From Gardnerella piotii (GTDB lineage Bacteria > Actinomycetota > Actinomycetes > Actinomycetales > Bifidobacteriaceae), in contig NZ_QJUV01000001.1 in NCBI RefSeq assembly GCF_003397585.1, positions 1,116,001 to 1,180,000 on the forward strand: a stretch of 64,000 bases of DNA, written 5' to 3'. The notes beneath the pieces were generated by a model. The model made no database searches, was not told the DNA's origin, and was given only the letters and a program-made list of their open reading frames with translations. Of this stretch, positions 44,758 through 54,199 are shown one piece after another (the first letter of the stretch is position 1; each line of letters starts with the position of its first letter). The position numbers were made by a program, and so were the translations under genes.

Positions 44758-47700
44758 ATGAATTTTGACTATCCTAGTGAACTGCCGATTTGTTCCGCAC
44801 GCAACCAGATTATTGAAGCTATTAAAGAGTCGCAAGTTGTAATCGTATCTGGTCAAACGGGTTCTGGAAAAACCACTCAAATACCAAAGATGGCTTTGGA
44901 ACTTGGCAGAGGCGGTCGCGGAAAGCAAATTGTTCACACACAACCCCGCCGACTTGCTGCACGCACGGTTGCAGAGCGAATCGCAAGCGAAATGAGTGTT
45001 AAGCTTGGCGAAGAAATCGGCTACCAAGTGCGTTTTAACGACGAAAGCTCATCCAAAACAAAGCTTCGCATAGTTACGGACGGTATTCTGCTTGCTCAAA
45101 TTCAGCGCGACCCACTTCTTACTAGATACGACACTATTATTATTGACGAAGCTCACGAGCGCAGCCTAAACATTGATTTTTTGCTTGGATATTTAACAAC
45201 TCTTTTGCCAAAGCGCAAAGACTTAAAGCTTATTATTACTTCTGCAACAATCGATTCTGCAAAATTTAAAGACCATTTTGAGCAAGCTTTACACATTAAA
45301 GTTCCTGTTATAGAGGTTTCTGGGCGAACATACCCAGTGCGCGTACTTTACGAGCCGCTTGGAAGCGCACCTTCGCTTATGAAGCATGTTCCAGGTTTTG
45401 CAGATATTGCTATGGATGATGAAAATATTGAGCAAAGCCAATCTAACGAAAGCAATCGAGAAGATATTTGCGATGAAGACATTGCTTCTGCTGTAACTCG
45501 CGCATGCGCTCAACTTGTGATTCATTCAACACACACTCAAGGCGCGCGAGATATTATGGTTTTTGCTTCTGGCGAGCGCGATATTCGCGAGTTTGAAGCA
45601 TCGTTGCGTTCTTATTTCGGTGCGCGCACAAGCGACATGAATCGCAGTGACGCCATTGAGATTGTTCCACTTTTTGCGCGTCTTTCTTCTAAAGACCAGC
45701 ATCGAGTTTTTGAGCATCACACGCATCAGCGCATTGTAATCGCCACTAATGTTGCAGAAACTTCTCTTACAGTGCCTGATATTCGCTACGTTGTAGACCC
45801 TGGTTTTGCTAGAATTTCGCGATATTCTAAGTCTGCCAAAGTTCAGCGTCTTCCTATAGAACCTATTTCTCAAGCAAGTGCAGATCAGCGTTCTGGACGT
45901 TGTGGGCGAATCGCAGACGGCATTGCTATTCGCTTGTATTCTAGGGAAGATTACGATACTCGCCCGCGCTTTACCGATCCCGAGATTTTGCGCACTTCAC
46001 TTGGCGCTGTTGTTTTACACATGCTCTCTGTTGGCGTTGCTAAAACCGGCGAAGATATAACGAATTTTGGATTCATTGATCCTCCAGATATTAAGGCTGT
46101 AAGCGACGGTTTTAACGAGCTTAGCGAGCTTGGTGCAATAAGTAGAAAATCTGGTGTTATAAGTTTGACTCGCATCGGCCGCGAGCTTAGTCATATTCCA
46201 ATTGACATTCGCCTTGGACGCATGATTATTGAAGCTGCGCGAAACACTACACCAAATACTTTAGCTGCGATTCTTGTTATTGTTGCGTTTTTGAGTTTGC
46301 AAGATCCGCGCGAGCGCCCCGAAGACAAGCACGAGGAAGCAGATAGATTACACAATCGTTACGCAGACGAGTTAAGTGACTTTTTAACAGCATTGAATAT
46401 TTGGGATCGCATATTCCAGGCGGATGGCGAAATCAGCAACAACGCGCTAAGGCGACTTTGCAAAGAGGAATTTTTCCACTTTTTACGCCTAAAACAGTGG
46501 AAAGATTTAGTTAATCAGCTTAAAGATTTATGCAAGGAGCTTCATTATAATGTTGGCGAAGCGCTGCCGATTAAACGCGCGTCTTTGCAAATACGCCAAT
46601 TGCCAAATAATCAACAAGCAGCTCACAGTCTTTGTTGCACTTGGGATTATCAAGGAATCCACGCTTCTATGCTTTCTGGCTTGCTTTCTATGATTGGCAT
46701 GCAAGTTATTCGCGAGCCTAAGGCTTCGGATTTTGCAGGACTTCGCGGAACAGCCAAAATTCGTGCCATTAAGCGCGCTCAAAAAATGGCAAAAAACGAT
46801 TATCAAGGCGCTAGAAGCACAAGGTTTGCAATCTTCCCATCTTCATCTGTTTCTAAAACAACTCCTTCTTGGATTATGTGTACGGAATTAGTTGAAACTT
46901 CTAGACTTTGGGCAAGGTATTGCGCGCAAATCGACCCTGCTTGGGCGGAGTCTTTAGCCAAGAACCTTACTCGCGTAACATATTTAGATGCTCATTGGAG
47001 CGCAAGCAAAGGTGCTGCAATTGCTCAATCGAAAGTGCTTTTGTACGGCTTGCCTATTGTGCAAAATCGCACTGTTCAATGGTCTAAAATCAATCCTTAC
47101 GAATCTAGAATATTGATGATTCGTCAAGGCTTAGTCGAAGGAAACGTTCAACAGCGTTTTCCATTCAACGATTTTATCTCCTCAAATATTAACGTTTTGA
47201 ACGATGCCGATAATCAAACAAATCGCACTAGGCAAGCGAGCGAAACTGTAAACGACGAGGATTTGTTTACTTTTTACGATAATAAACTTCCTCAAGAAGC
47301 TACGACCATTGCAGATTTGGCTAAATGGTGGAAAAATTATAGGCTTCAAGACCCACATTTTCTTGATTTTAACCCAGATTGTGTTGAGCGCTTGCAATAC
47401 GCAAATGACACTGATTTAGCAGACTACCCCGATACTTGGCATACGATTGGAACAGACGGCCAGAGAATTAATTTGCGCTTAAGCTACATTTACGATCCGC
47501 ATAATCCTTTAGATGGCGTAACCGTACACGTTCCACTTCATGCGCTTTTGCGACTTAAGCCTCAAGAGTTTACTTGGAATGTGCCAGGCTTATTAGACGA
47601 GCTTATTATTGGCATGATTAAGTCTCTTCCTAAGACTTTGCGCGTGCAATTCGTGCCAGCTCCAGATACTGCGCATAAGATCCGCGAATGGATTGACGAA

Positions 47701-48831
47701 AACTACGATTATCTTCCAGGAATAAATGAGAACCCGCAAGAAGATTTTATTTGGCAAGACTTTAGCGAAGTCTTTACTAAAGCTGCGATTAGTGTTGTTG
47801 GAGCACAAATCCACCCAGAAGTTTTAAGCGAAGATCAGCTACAACGACTATCTCCTTATTTGCGCGTAACTTTTAGCGTTGAGCAAAAGAAAACTAATAA
47901 AAACAAACCTAATCAAAACAATTCGCATAATCAAAGCAACAAGCGCATTAAGCCTACTGTTTTAGGAACAGATAAGTCGCTAATAAGTCTTCAGCATCGA
48001 TTTGCAAAATCAGCTCAAGAGTGTGCATTAAATGTTGTTAATAGCAAAGCGATTAAAGCTGCACAAGCTGGAAATGTTGTTGAGAGAGCAGATTTGTTAC
48101 ACAAGTCTGGTGCAACTAATCTTTCTAGATCTCAAATGGTTTGGCAAGGCGCGCTTAACATGCTTATTTTAGACGATAAGCGCATTACATCTAGATGGCT
48201 CGGCAGCGAGGCTTTGCTACTTGCTTCTGCACCTTATAAGTCTTCTAAAGATTTGGCTCAAGATTTGCAAATGGCTGCTATTAAGCGCCTTATACCAAAT
48301 ACGCAAAAAATTACTAACGATGTTGAACTTAAAGAAGCCGTTGGCAATATTGCCGAAGTTTACGAAGACACGGTTTATAGCGTTGCACACAGTGTTATTG
48401 CTATTTTGGAGCGATTTGCTAAAGTCGAGTCTGCTGTTAGCGGCAAAGCCGACTTGCCAATGCTTAGTGTTCTTCAATCGATTAAAGAACACGCATCTTC
48501 GCTTGTTTTTCCTGGATTCATTGCAAAAGCAGATTCTAGCGCACTTAGTTCAATAGAGCGCTACTTACATGCGGATTTGATTCGACTTAACAAAGCAAAG
48601 TCAAACAAAGATCGAGATGTTCAATGGGCTTGGCAAGCAGATGAAGCTCATAAGATTGTACTAGAAGCTCAAAAGAGAGCAGAAAGCTTGCCTGCTGGAC
48701 CTAATAGAGATGAAGCTCAAGAAAAAGCTCAAAAACTAAAGTGGATGTGCGAAGAATTCTACGTTTCTCTTTGGGCGCAAGAGCTTGGAACAGCATACCC
48801 AATTAGTGTTCAGCGTATGAAAAAGATTTGA
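44758..48831 (+). CDS. hrpA: ATP-dependent RNA helicase HrpA
   Basis: 1357 residues, typical of HrpA. DEAH helicase motifs: I GQTGSGKTTQIP (residue about 35), Ia TQPRRLAARTVAERIA, II DEAHERS, III ITSATID, V ATNVAETSLTVPDI, VI QRSGRCGRI. Then winged-helix, HA2/ratchet and OB-fold domains and the long DUF3418 C-terminus. Resolves collided ribosomes in E. coli. A Lys/Asn-rich insert (KKTNKNKPNQNNSHNQSNK) lies near residue 1045. Co-transcribed with the methyltransferase, a translation-related pair. Confidence 0.95.
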   Translation: MNFDYPSELPICSARNQIIEAIKESQVVIVSGQTGSGKTTQIPKMALELGRGGRGKQIVHTQPRRLAARTVAERIASEMSVKLGEEIGYQVRFNDESSSKTKLRIVTDGILLAQIQRDPLLTRYDTIIIDEAHERSLNIDFLLGYLTTLLPKRKDLKLIITSATIDSAKFKDHFEQALHIKVPVIEVSGRTYPVRVLYEPLGSAPSLMKHVPGFADIAMDDENIEQSQSNESNREDICDEDIASAVTRACAQLVIHSTHTQGARDIMVFASGERDIREFEASLRSYFGARTSDMNRSDAIEIVPLFARLSSKDQHRVFEHHTHQRIVIATNVAETSLTVPDIRYVVDPGFARISRYSKSAKVQRLPIEPISQASADQRSGRCGRIADGIAIRLYSREDYDTRPRFTDPEILRTSLGAVVLHMLSVGVAKTGEDITNFGFIDPPDIKAVSDGFNELSELGAISRKSGVISLTRIGRELSHIPIDIRLGRMIIEAARNTTPNTLAAILVIVAFLSLQDPRERPEDKHEEADRLHNRYADELSDFLTALNIWDRIFQADGEISNNALRRLCKEEFFHFLRLKQWKDLVNQLKDLCKELHYNVGEALPIKRASLQIRQLPNNQQAAHSLCCTWDYQGIHASMLSGLLSMIGMQVIREPKASDFAGLRGTAKIRAIKRAQKMAKNDYQGARSTRFAIFPSSSVSKTTPSWIMCTELVETSRLWARYCAQIDPAWAESLAKNLTRVTYLDAHWSASKGAAIAQSKVLLYGLPIVQNRTVQWSKINPYESRILMIRQGLVEGNVQQRFPFNDFISSNINVLNDADNQTNRTRQASETVNDEDLFTFYDNKLPQEATTIADLAKWWKNYRLQDPHFLDFNPDCVERLQYANDTDLADYPDTWHTIGTDGQRINLRLSYIYDPHNPLDGVTVHVPLHALLRLKPQEFTWNVPGLLDELIIGMIKSLPKTLRVQFVPAPDTAHKIREWIDENYDYLPGINENPQEDFIWQDFSEVFTKAAISVVGAQIHPEVLSEDQLQRLSPYLRVTFSVEQKKTNKNKPNQNNSHNQSNKRIKPTVLGTDKSLISLQHRFAKSAQECALNVVNSKAIKAAQAGNVVERADLLHKSGATNLSRSQMVWQGALNMLILDDKRITSRWLGSEALLLASAPYKSSKDLAQDLQMAAIKRLIPNTQKITNDVELKEAVGNIAEVYEDTVYSVAHSVIAILERFAKVESAVSGKADLPMLSVLQSIKEHASSLVFPGFIAKADSSALSSIERYLHADLIRLNKAKSNKDRDVQWAWQADEAHKIVLEAQKRAESLPAGPNRDEAQEKAQKLKWMCEEFYVSLWAQELGTAYPISVQRMKKI

Positions 48832-48853
48832 TAGCACGCAAGCAAAATAATAC

Positions 48854-48902
48854 AAAAATGGCCACTAACCAATCAGCCAAACACGACTGCAGCTAGTGGC
48901 CA
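48854..48902 (+). terminator. Inverted repeat after hrpA; palindromic element copy 2
   Basis: TGGCCACTA (48859-48867) pairs with TAGTGGCCA (48894-48902) around 26 bases, between convergent hrpA and the MFS gene. The first 14 bases equal those at 22401. T run is lacking, so terminator function is only likely. Confidence 0.5.
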
Positions 48903-48916
48903 CTAACAAATATCGC

Positions 48917-50320
48917 CTATTCCTTAACCATAAGGCTACGAGCAATATAAACTACTAAGCCAATAAAGGCTACAATAGCGCCCATCATAAGCAAGTTAGA
49001 ATAACCTGCACCTAAGCCTTGGATTCCAGCAAAAGAGAATCCTTTTAGCAAGTTTCCACCAAAGAATCCGCTGAAAATGGAAATACCGATTGATGCTGTA
49101 ACATTCATAACTAAATCGTTCATACCGCATCCACGACCCGATTCTTCAACAGGCAATGCGCTAAGAACCGTTGAAACGATTGGCGAATACATAAGTCCGC
49201 AACCAGCGTAGTAGACGCATGCGCACAAAGTTAGAACAAGGAATCCGCAATTGATGAATACAGCAGCTCCAACCCATCCAAGAATCATAAGAACAGCAGC
49301 TATAATAATGCCAGCTTTACGTCCAATAAAACCGATAATTGTTCCAGAGCATGTTCCAAACACTGCTGCTACAACGAATGCCCATACAAGGTAGGAAGAA
49401 ACTGCCTCAGTGCTCATATGATACAAAGCTCCACCAATCACATTGTAAATTGGAGGCATGCAATAGTTAGTAAAGTAGAAGATGAAGATCAAAATAATGC
49501 CCGAAAGCCAACGCTTATTCTTAAAGAATGCAGGAGTTACAAACGGGTTCTTTGCCTTCATAATGTATCCAGCAAACACAACAAACAGCACGATGGATCC
49601 AAGCAACAATCCCCATGCCTTGTACGAGAAGAACAAAGTCAGCAATGCAACAGCAATACCAAACACTGTAAAGCCAAGCTTATCTATCTTTCCACCAATA
49701 CCGTTCTTTGTAGGCAAGAACTTAACAAGAACTGGCAAGAACAGAATAGTAATTGCAGGAATCAAGAACAAATACTGCCAAGCAATAGAGCTAAGAGCAC
49801 CAGCAGCAAAAACGCCAATAGAAGCAGAAAGCTGATAAGCAGCAGTAAAGAGTCCAAAGAAAATTACCTTAAGATCGTTGCGCAAATACTTAGTTGCAAT
49901 AACAAGGAAGGAAGAACCTGCTACTTGCTCGCCAGCTGTTTGTAAAATACGCGCAATAATAACAGTCCACAAGTTTGGAGTGAAGAAGAAGTTTGCAATA
50001 AAACCAAACAACGATCCAACAAACAGTGTTACAAGTCCGATTGTTATGAGTCTACGAAGCGACACAAAGTCACCCAAAGAACCGTAAATAAAGCACACAA
50101 TGCCTAAAACAATAATTGGCAAACTCGTAATAAGAGAAGCTTGATCAGGAGCACCAACAGCTTTACCAATCTGATCGAATACCAGATTAAATCCTTGCAA
50201 ACACAATGTTCCAAGAATAAAGGTTATAAGAAGTAAAATTAGCGAGTAAATCGCCACTTTGTCGCGGGTTTTTGGATCCTCGTATGGGTCTACCGCACTA
50301 GATTTTGCAATCTCAGTCAT
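48917..50320 (-). CDS. MFS transporter, probable DHA2-like
   Basis: 467 residues with about 12-14 membrane spans (LILLLITFILGTLCLQGFNLVFDQIG, LPIIVLGIVCFIYGSLGDFVSLRRLITIGL with the MFS loop GxxxDxxxRR). The loop carries GSLGDFVSLRR between spans 2 and 3. Substrate cannot be read from sequence; drug-export relatives are common, but the nucleoside hydrolase gene upstream on the same strand suggests nucleoside or base transport. 130 bases separate them without a clear terminator. Confidence 0.85.
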   Translation of the reverse strand: MTEIAKSSAVDPYEDPKTRDKVAIYSLILLLITFILGTLCLQGFNLVFDQIGKAVGAPDQASLITSLPIIVLGIVCFIYGSLGDFVSLRRLITIGLVTLFVGSLFGFIANFFFTPNLWTVIIARILQTAGEQVAGSSFLVIATKYLRNDLKVIFFGLFTAAYQLSASIGVFAAGALSSIAWQYLFLIPAITILFLPVLVKFLPTKNGIGGKIDKLGFTVFGIAVALLTLFFSYKAWGLLLGSIVLFVVFAGYIMKAKNPFVTPAFFKNKRWLSGIILIFIFYFTNYCMPPIYNVIGGALYHMSTEAVSSYLVWAFVVAAVFGTCSGTIIGFIGRKAGIIIAAVLMILGWVGAAVFINCGFLVLTLCACVYYAGCGLMYSPIVSTVLSALPVEESGRGCGMNDLVMNVTASIGISIFSGFFGGNLLKGFSFAGIQGLGAGYSNLLMMGAIVAFIGLVVYIARSLMVKE

Positions 50321-50450
50321 AATAATCCAATCAATTAATATTTTTAGTTTCTACATTGGCAAATAAGGCACGTCGTATATTGCGGAAAATGTTGCGATTT
50401 ACGGCGTGTCGAACAACAAAAAGCGGAGTTAAAACTCGTAAAATCCACAC

Positions 50451-51407
50451 TCAGCCAGCGATTTTTGCCAAGCCAGAAATACGCGTCATAAACTCGTTCA
50501 AGAATCGTGGAACATCAACACCAACAGCAACTTGCATTGTCTTAACAGGGTCATTCAAGCGCGTAACATCACCAATTGTGCGTCCACGAGTTGGACCTTC
50601 AACATCAACTTGCATATTGATTGGAAGCGTTGTAACAAGTGTTGGATCCACAGCTACAGCCACTGCCAAAGGATCATGCAAACCGCATCCGCCAAGGTGT
50701 GGAGCCGTTGTTTCATATGCCTTAATGTAAAAGTCGGTCATATCTGCAAGGAACTTGCCAGCCTTTGTACCAAGGTCACGCCACTGCTTTGTCTCCTTGT
50801 AGGTAAGCAAAGTCTGTAAAGTAACATCCAAACCAATCATTGTTACTGGAGCACCAGAGCGGAATAGTACATCTGCAGCATCTGGGTCTTGAGATATATT
50901 CGCTTCGGTCCAAGCGTTTACGTTTCCATGAATGGTAAGCGCTCCGCCCATAAGAACAATCTTTCCGATTTCGTCTTTGATTTCTGGAGCTTTCTTCAAC
51001 GCAGCAGCGATATTTGTCATTGGTCCTGTTGGAACATACACCAAGTCCTTGCCATACTTCTTTACAGAATCGATAATAAAATCAACAGCTGATTCATCTT
51101 CTGCTTTGCGCGCAGAATCTGGAATCTCAACATCGCCAATTCCGTTATCTCCATGAATAAATGCAGATATTGGAAGAACTTCAAAAGAATCTTTTTTGCT
51201 TGCGTGCGAAAGTCCCTTATAAACTTTTACTTCGGGATGCCCAAGTAAGTCTGTGATTGCAAGCGCGTTACGAACACCTTGCTCCATTAAAACGTTGCCA
51301 TACGTGCCAGTTATGCCAATAAGCTCCATTTCTGGGCTTCCAAGAGCATAAGATATAGCGAGAGTATCGTCAACACCAGTATCAAGATCAAGAATCAGCT
51401 TCTTCAC
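50451..51407 (-). CDS. Inosine/uridine-preferring nucleoside hydrolase
   Basis: 318 residues from a GTG at 51407, chosen because GGGAGG precedes it and because the family starts at this point (KKLILDLDTGVDDTLAI); the longer ATG frame adds 25 unlike residues. Calcium-binding DLDTGVDD, PTGPMTNIAAALKKAPEI, GGALTIHGNV, and late HDPLAVAVAVDP. Splits ribonucleosides into base and ribose for salvage. A palindrome lies between promoter and start codon. Confidence 0.95.
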   Translation of the reverse strand: MKKLILDLDTGVDDTLAISYALGSPEMELIGITGTYGNVLMEQGVRNALAITDLLGHPEVKVYKGLSHASKKDSFEVLPISAFIHGDNGIGDVEIPDSARKAEDESAVDFIIDSVKKYGKDLVYVPTGPMTNIAAALKKAPEIKDEIGKIVLMGGALTIHGNVNAWTEANISQDPDAADVLFRSGAPVTMIGLDVTLQTLLTYKETKQWRDLGTKAGKFLADMTDFYIKAYETTAPHLGGCGLHDPLAVAVAVDPTLVTTLPINMQVDVEGPTRGRTIGDVTRLNDPVKTMQVAVGVDVPRFLNEFMTRISGLAKIAG

Positions 51408-51434
51408 TTGAGTTACCTCCCTTTGTGTATTTGG

Positions 51435-51462
51435 CATGATTTTACAGTCGTTGTAAATCATG
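51435..51462. promoter_or_regulatory. Palindromic operator of the nucleoside hydrolase gene
   Basis: CATGATTT and AAATCATG are perfect inverted repeats separated by 12 bases, located between the -10 box and the GTG start. The position fits a repressor, for instance of the LacI or DeoR type used in nucleoside catabolism. Confidence 0.5.
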
Positions 51463-51469
51463 GATTGCG

Positions 51470-51498
51470 CGAATATTTTCAAAATTATTCAAATGCAA
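51470..51498 (-). promoter_or_regulatory. Promoter of the nucleoside hydrolase gene
   Basis: TTGCAT (51493-51498) and TATTCG (51470-51475) with a 17-base spacer on the minus strand. The -35 box equals that of the tryptophan-ECF promoter. Confidence 0.45.
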
Positions 51499-51759
51499 CC
51501 AAGCAAAAATTCTATTCTCATAATTTTGAAAATCAACATTACAATTGGATAATTTTAGATATATCATTGTTTCTTTATTGTGCAATAGTTTGCGATTTTT
51601 GTTATAAAATGTTTCAATCTTCAACAAAAGTTAAATTAAATAAACAAACGTTTAAATTATGCTTAGAAACTAGCATTCAAACATAAACATTCAGATATAA
51701 CAATATGAAAAAATTTTGCGAAAAATGTTAAAAAATAATCAAAGAAAAACCTAAAAATA

Positions 51760-51798
51760 AATCGCGCGACACGCCACCACAGCACATCGCGCGATTTT
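51760..51798 (-). terminator. Terminator of glnA
   Basis: ATCGCGCGA pairs with TCGCGCGAT, very GC-rich in an AT-rich gap, flanked by A and T runs on both sides. Probably bidirectional. Confidence 0.85.
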
Positions 51799-51839
51799 AA
51801 TAGTCAACACAAACTAAATTCGCAAATACGTTGCAAAAC

Positions 51840-53177
51840 CTACAGTCTAGGCAAGTATTTCTCTAGCTCGTAAGGCGTTACTTGGCGACGATACTCTTCC
51901 CACTCTTTGTGCTTATTGCGCAAGAAGTATTCAAACGCATGCTCGCCGAGTACACTAGCCACAAAATCAGACTTCTCCATAATCTTCAAAGCTTCATCCA
52001 AAGACTCTGGAAGAGGCTGAATGCCCATAGCTTGACGTTCAGCATCCGTAAGCTCCCAAACGTCGTCGCTAGTAGGATCGCACAAAGTCATTTGCTTCTC
52101 AATGCCATCTAAGCCAGCAGCCAACAAAACAGAGTATGCAAGATACGGATTCGCAACAGGGTCGAGCGCGCGAAACTCCATTCTGCAAGAATTACCTTTG
52201 CCAGGCTTATATTGAGGCACACGCAAAAGCGCAGAACGGTTGCTATGACCCCAGCAAACATAGCTAGGAGCCTCCGCCCCACCCCACAAGCGCTTGTAAG
52301 AATTAACGTATTGATCTGTAACAGCGCAAATTTCTGCAGCATGATGCAAAATACCAGCCGCAAATTGGCGAGCAATAAGCGACATATTAAACTCTTGCCC
52401 AGCCTCATAGAAAGCGTTTGAATCTCCTTCAAACAGGCTTAAATGCGTGTGCATACCAGAACCAGGCTGGTCAGTTAGCGGCTTAGGCATAAAGCTCGCA
52501 TACATTCCGCGCTCAAGAGAAATCTCCTTAACAACAGTGCGGAAAGTCATAATGTTATCTGCAGTAGTAAGAGCATCTGCATATCTTAAGTCAATCTCGT
52601 TTTGACCAGGACCGCCTTCGTGGTGAGAATACTCAACAGAAATACCCATCTGTTCAAGCATGCTCACAGCACTACGACGAAAGTCCATTGCCGAACTTCT
52701 TGGAACGTGGTCAAAATACCCACCTTCATCAATAGGAACAGGAGCTTTAGACCAATCGTCTTGCGCTTCAAATAAGTAAAACTCAATTTCTGGATGAACG
52801 TAAAAAGTAAAGCCTTTTTCTTTAGCTTTTGCGAGCGCAGTTTTAAGAACATGACGCGGATCTCCAAGAGACGGCTCCCCATCTGGCGTTAAAACGTCAC
52901 AAAACATGCGCGCCGTGCCTTCTGGGCCGCCATGCCATGGCAAAAGTTGGAAAGTCGAAGGATCTGGCTTAACAATCATGTCGTCTTCTAAAACACGAGT
53001 CATGCCTTCAATCGCAGAACCATCGAAGCCAATACCCTCTTCAAACGCAGCTTCAAGCTCTGCTGGAGCAATAGCAACCGATTTAAGAGTTCCAAGAACA
53101 TCCGTGAACCATAGTCGAATAAAACGAACGTCACGCTCTTCAACTGTACGCAAAGCGAATTCTTGCTGTCTATCCAT
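51840..53177 (-). CDS. glnA: Glutamine synthetase, type I
   Basis: 445 residues. Signature FDGSAIEGM, metal ligands in HPEIEFYLFE and HHEGGPGQNEIDLRYADAL, ATP-site FMPKPLTDQPGSGMHTHLSLFEG, R-rich NRSALLRVPQYKPGKGNSCRMEFRALDPVANPYLA. The adenylylation Tyr region common to GlnA1 (NLYDLPP) is not seen and the length is that of the shorter GSI-alpha/GlnA2 type, which is controlled otherwise. A palindrome precedes it. Confidence 0.96.
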   Translation of the reverse strand: MDRQQEFALRTVEERDVRFIRLWFTDVLGTLKSVAIAPAELEAAFEEGIGFDGSAIEGMTRVLEDDMIVKPDPSTFQLLPWHGGPEGTARMFCDVLTPDGEPSLGDPRHVLKTALAKAKEKGFTFYVHPEIEFYLFEAQDDWSKAPVPIDEGGYFDHVPRSSAMDFRRSAVSMLEQMGISVEYSHHEGGPGQNEIDLRYADALTTADNIMTFRTVVKEISLERGMYASFMPKPLTDQPGSGMHTHLSLFEGDSNAFYEAGQEFNMSLIARQFAAGILHHAAEICAVTDQYVNSYKRLWGGAEAPSYVCWGHSNRSALLRVPQYKPGKGNSCRMEFRALDPVANPYLAYSVLLAAGLDGIEKQMTLCDPTSDDVWELTDAERQAMGIQPLPESLDEALKIMEKSDFVASVLGEHAFEYFLRNKHKEWEEYRRQVTPYELEKYLPRL

Positions 53178-53243
53178 ATCTACAGTCCAATCAATTTAAG
53201 TGTGTAACTATGTGTTTTTCTCTCATACTCTTTAACTAATATT

Positions 53244-53270
53244 TAAGAGATTAATTTATATTATCTCTTA
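53244..53270. promoter_or_regulatory. Inverted repeat upstream of glnA
   Basis: TAAGAGAT and ATCTCTTA, perfect 8-bp arms with an 11-base spacer, 67-93 bases before the glnA start and about 80 bases after the end of the upstream gene. It could be an operator of glnA or a weak terminator of the gene before it. Confidence 0.4.
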
Positions 53271-53352
53271 CTTTTCACTTTTATTTAGTTTTATGAGCAT
53301 GAATTTACTTATTTTTAATGTAGCAATCTAGTAGCAATCTACTTAACGTGGA

Positions 53353-54042
53353 TTACATCTTTTTGCCATATTTATAAAAAATCTCTTTGGCTTGATCATC
53401 GCTTAAATCATCTGTACTTGTAACTTCAATCCCAGATTCTTTAAGATCTTTAACACTTGAGTAACAAATCATAAGGTCTTCAACACATCTAGCAGCCATT
53501 GCAAGAATCATAGGAGGAACAACGTCTAAAACGCCTCGATTATATTCATAAACTTTTGCATCAATCTTATTAGCGCGATTTACCATTAGAACAGCAGGCA
53601 TTCCACGAAAATAGTCGGTAAATTTTTTAACTGATTTTTCTGGATTGTCTTCGTCTAAATCACGTAAAACTGCGACTCCACCATTTTCGTCGTTAAAACA
53701 ATCCGCATTAACTCCAGCCATTTTGCAAAAAGATGCAAGAAGCTCTCCTGGCTCTATAGCTGTTAAGAACAGCGCGCACTTTGCCTTTTTTCCAAGCAAA
53801 CCTTGCAAATCTTCTTCAAAATCTGCTTGCTCAATCTTTTTTACAGCATCATCGATTGAATCACGATTTTGCTCTTCGCTAAACTCTTTTTCAAAACCAA
53901 GCAATGCATCTTCCAGCTCTTTATCGGTAAAAGAAGTACGAACACCGTTGGAATCATTGGAGTCAACGCCATTATTGCCATTAACGCCATTATTATCACT
54001 AACGTTATTGTTTTTACTCAAATCGTCGTTATTTTCACACAT
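53353..54042 (-). CDS. Conserved hypothetical protein with low-complexity N-terminus
   Basis: 229 residues, family not recognised. The first 35 residues are Asn/Asp/Gly repeats (NNGVNGNNGVDSNDSNG). An acidic helix (TDKELEDALLGFEKEFSEEQ) and an alpha/beta domain follow (KAKCALFLTAIEPGELLASFC, GMPAVLMVNRANKIDAKVYEYNRGVLDVVPPMILAMAARC). No signal peptide or membrane span. SD GAAGG. A five-unit 10-bp tandem repeat lies in its upstream region. Function unknown. Confidence 0.75.
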   Translation of the reverse strand: MCENNDDLSKNNNVSDNNGVNGNNGVDSNDSNGVRTSFTDKELEDALLGFEKEFSEEQNRDSIDDAVKKIEQADFEEDLQGLLGKKAKCALFLTAIEPGELLASFCKMAGVNADCFNDENGGVAVLRDLDEDNPEKSVKKFTDYFRGMPAVLMVNRANKIDAKVYEYNRGVLDVVPPMILAMAARCVEDLMICYSSVKDLKESGIEVTSTDDLSDDQAKEIFYKYGKKM

Positions 54043-54070
54043 ATCTTTTTACCTTCTAAATCAAAAAGCC

Positions 54071-54120
54071 TTATTTTTACTTGTTTTTACTTATCTTCAC
54101 TTATCTTTACTTATCTTTAC
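54071..54120. repeat. 10-bp tandem repeat, 5 units
   Basis: TTATTTTTAC, TTGTTTTTAC, TTATCTTCAC, TTATCTTTAC, TTATCTTTAC in exact 10-bp register, 29-78 bases upstream of the hypothetical gene start, where a promoter should be. Confidence 0.75.
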
Positions 54121-54199
54121 CACTTCTTAAAACGCTTAAAATCACTCTAAAACACTCTAAGAATATTCTACGCGATTAGCTTATTTTAATCGGCTCATT

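Larger units (their letters stand above)
51408..51839. other. 432-base AT-rich gap between nucleoside hydrolase and glnA
   Basis: Contains the hydrolase promoter and operator on the right-to-left strand and the glnA terminator. Between them (about 51500-51755) I see only AT-rich DNA. A 61-codon minus-strand frame there has no SD and no recognisable family. Confidence 0.5.

Noticed and set aside
51442..51627. 61-codon minus-strand frame upstream of the nucleoside hydrolase
   Set aside because: AT-rich DNA gives chance frames of this length; it has no SD and contains the promoter and operator of the next gene.
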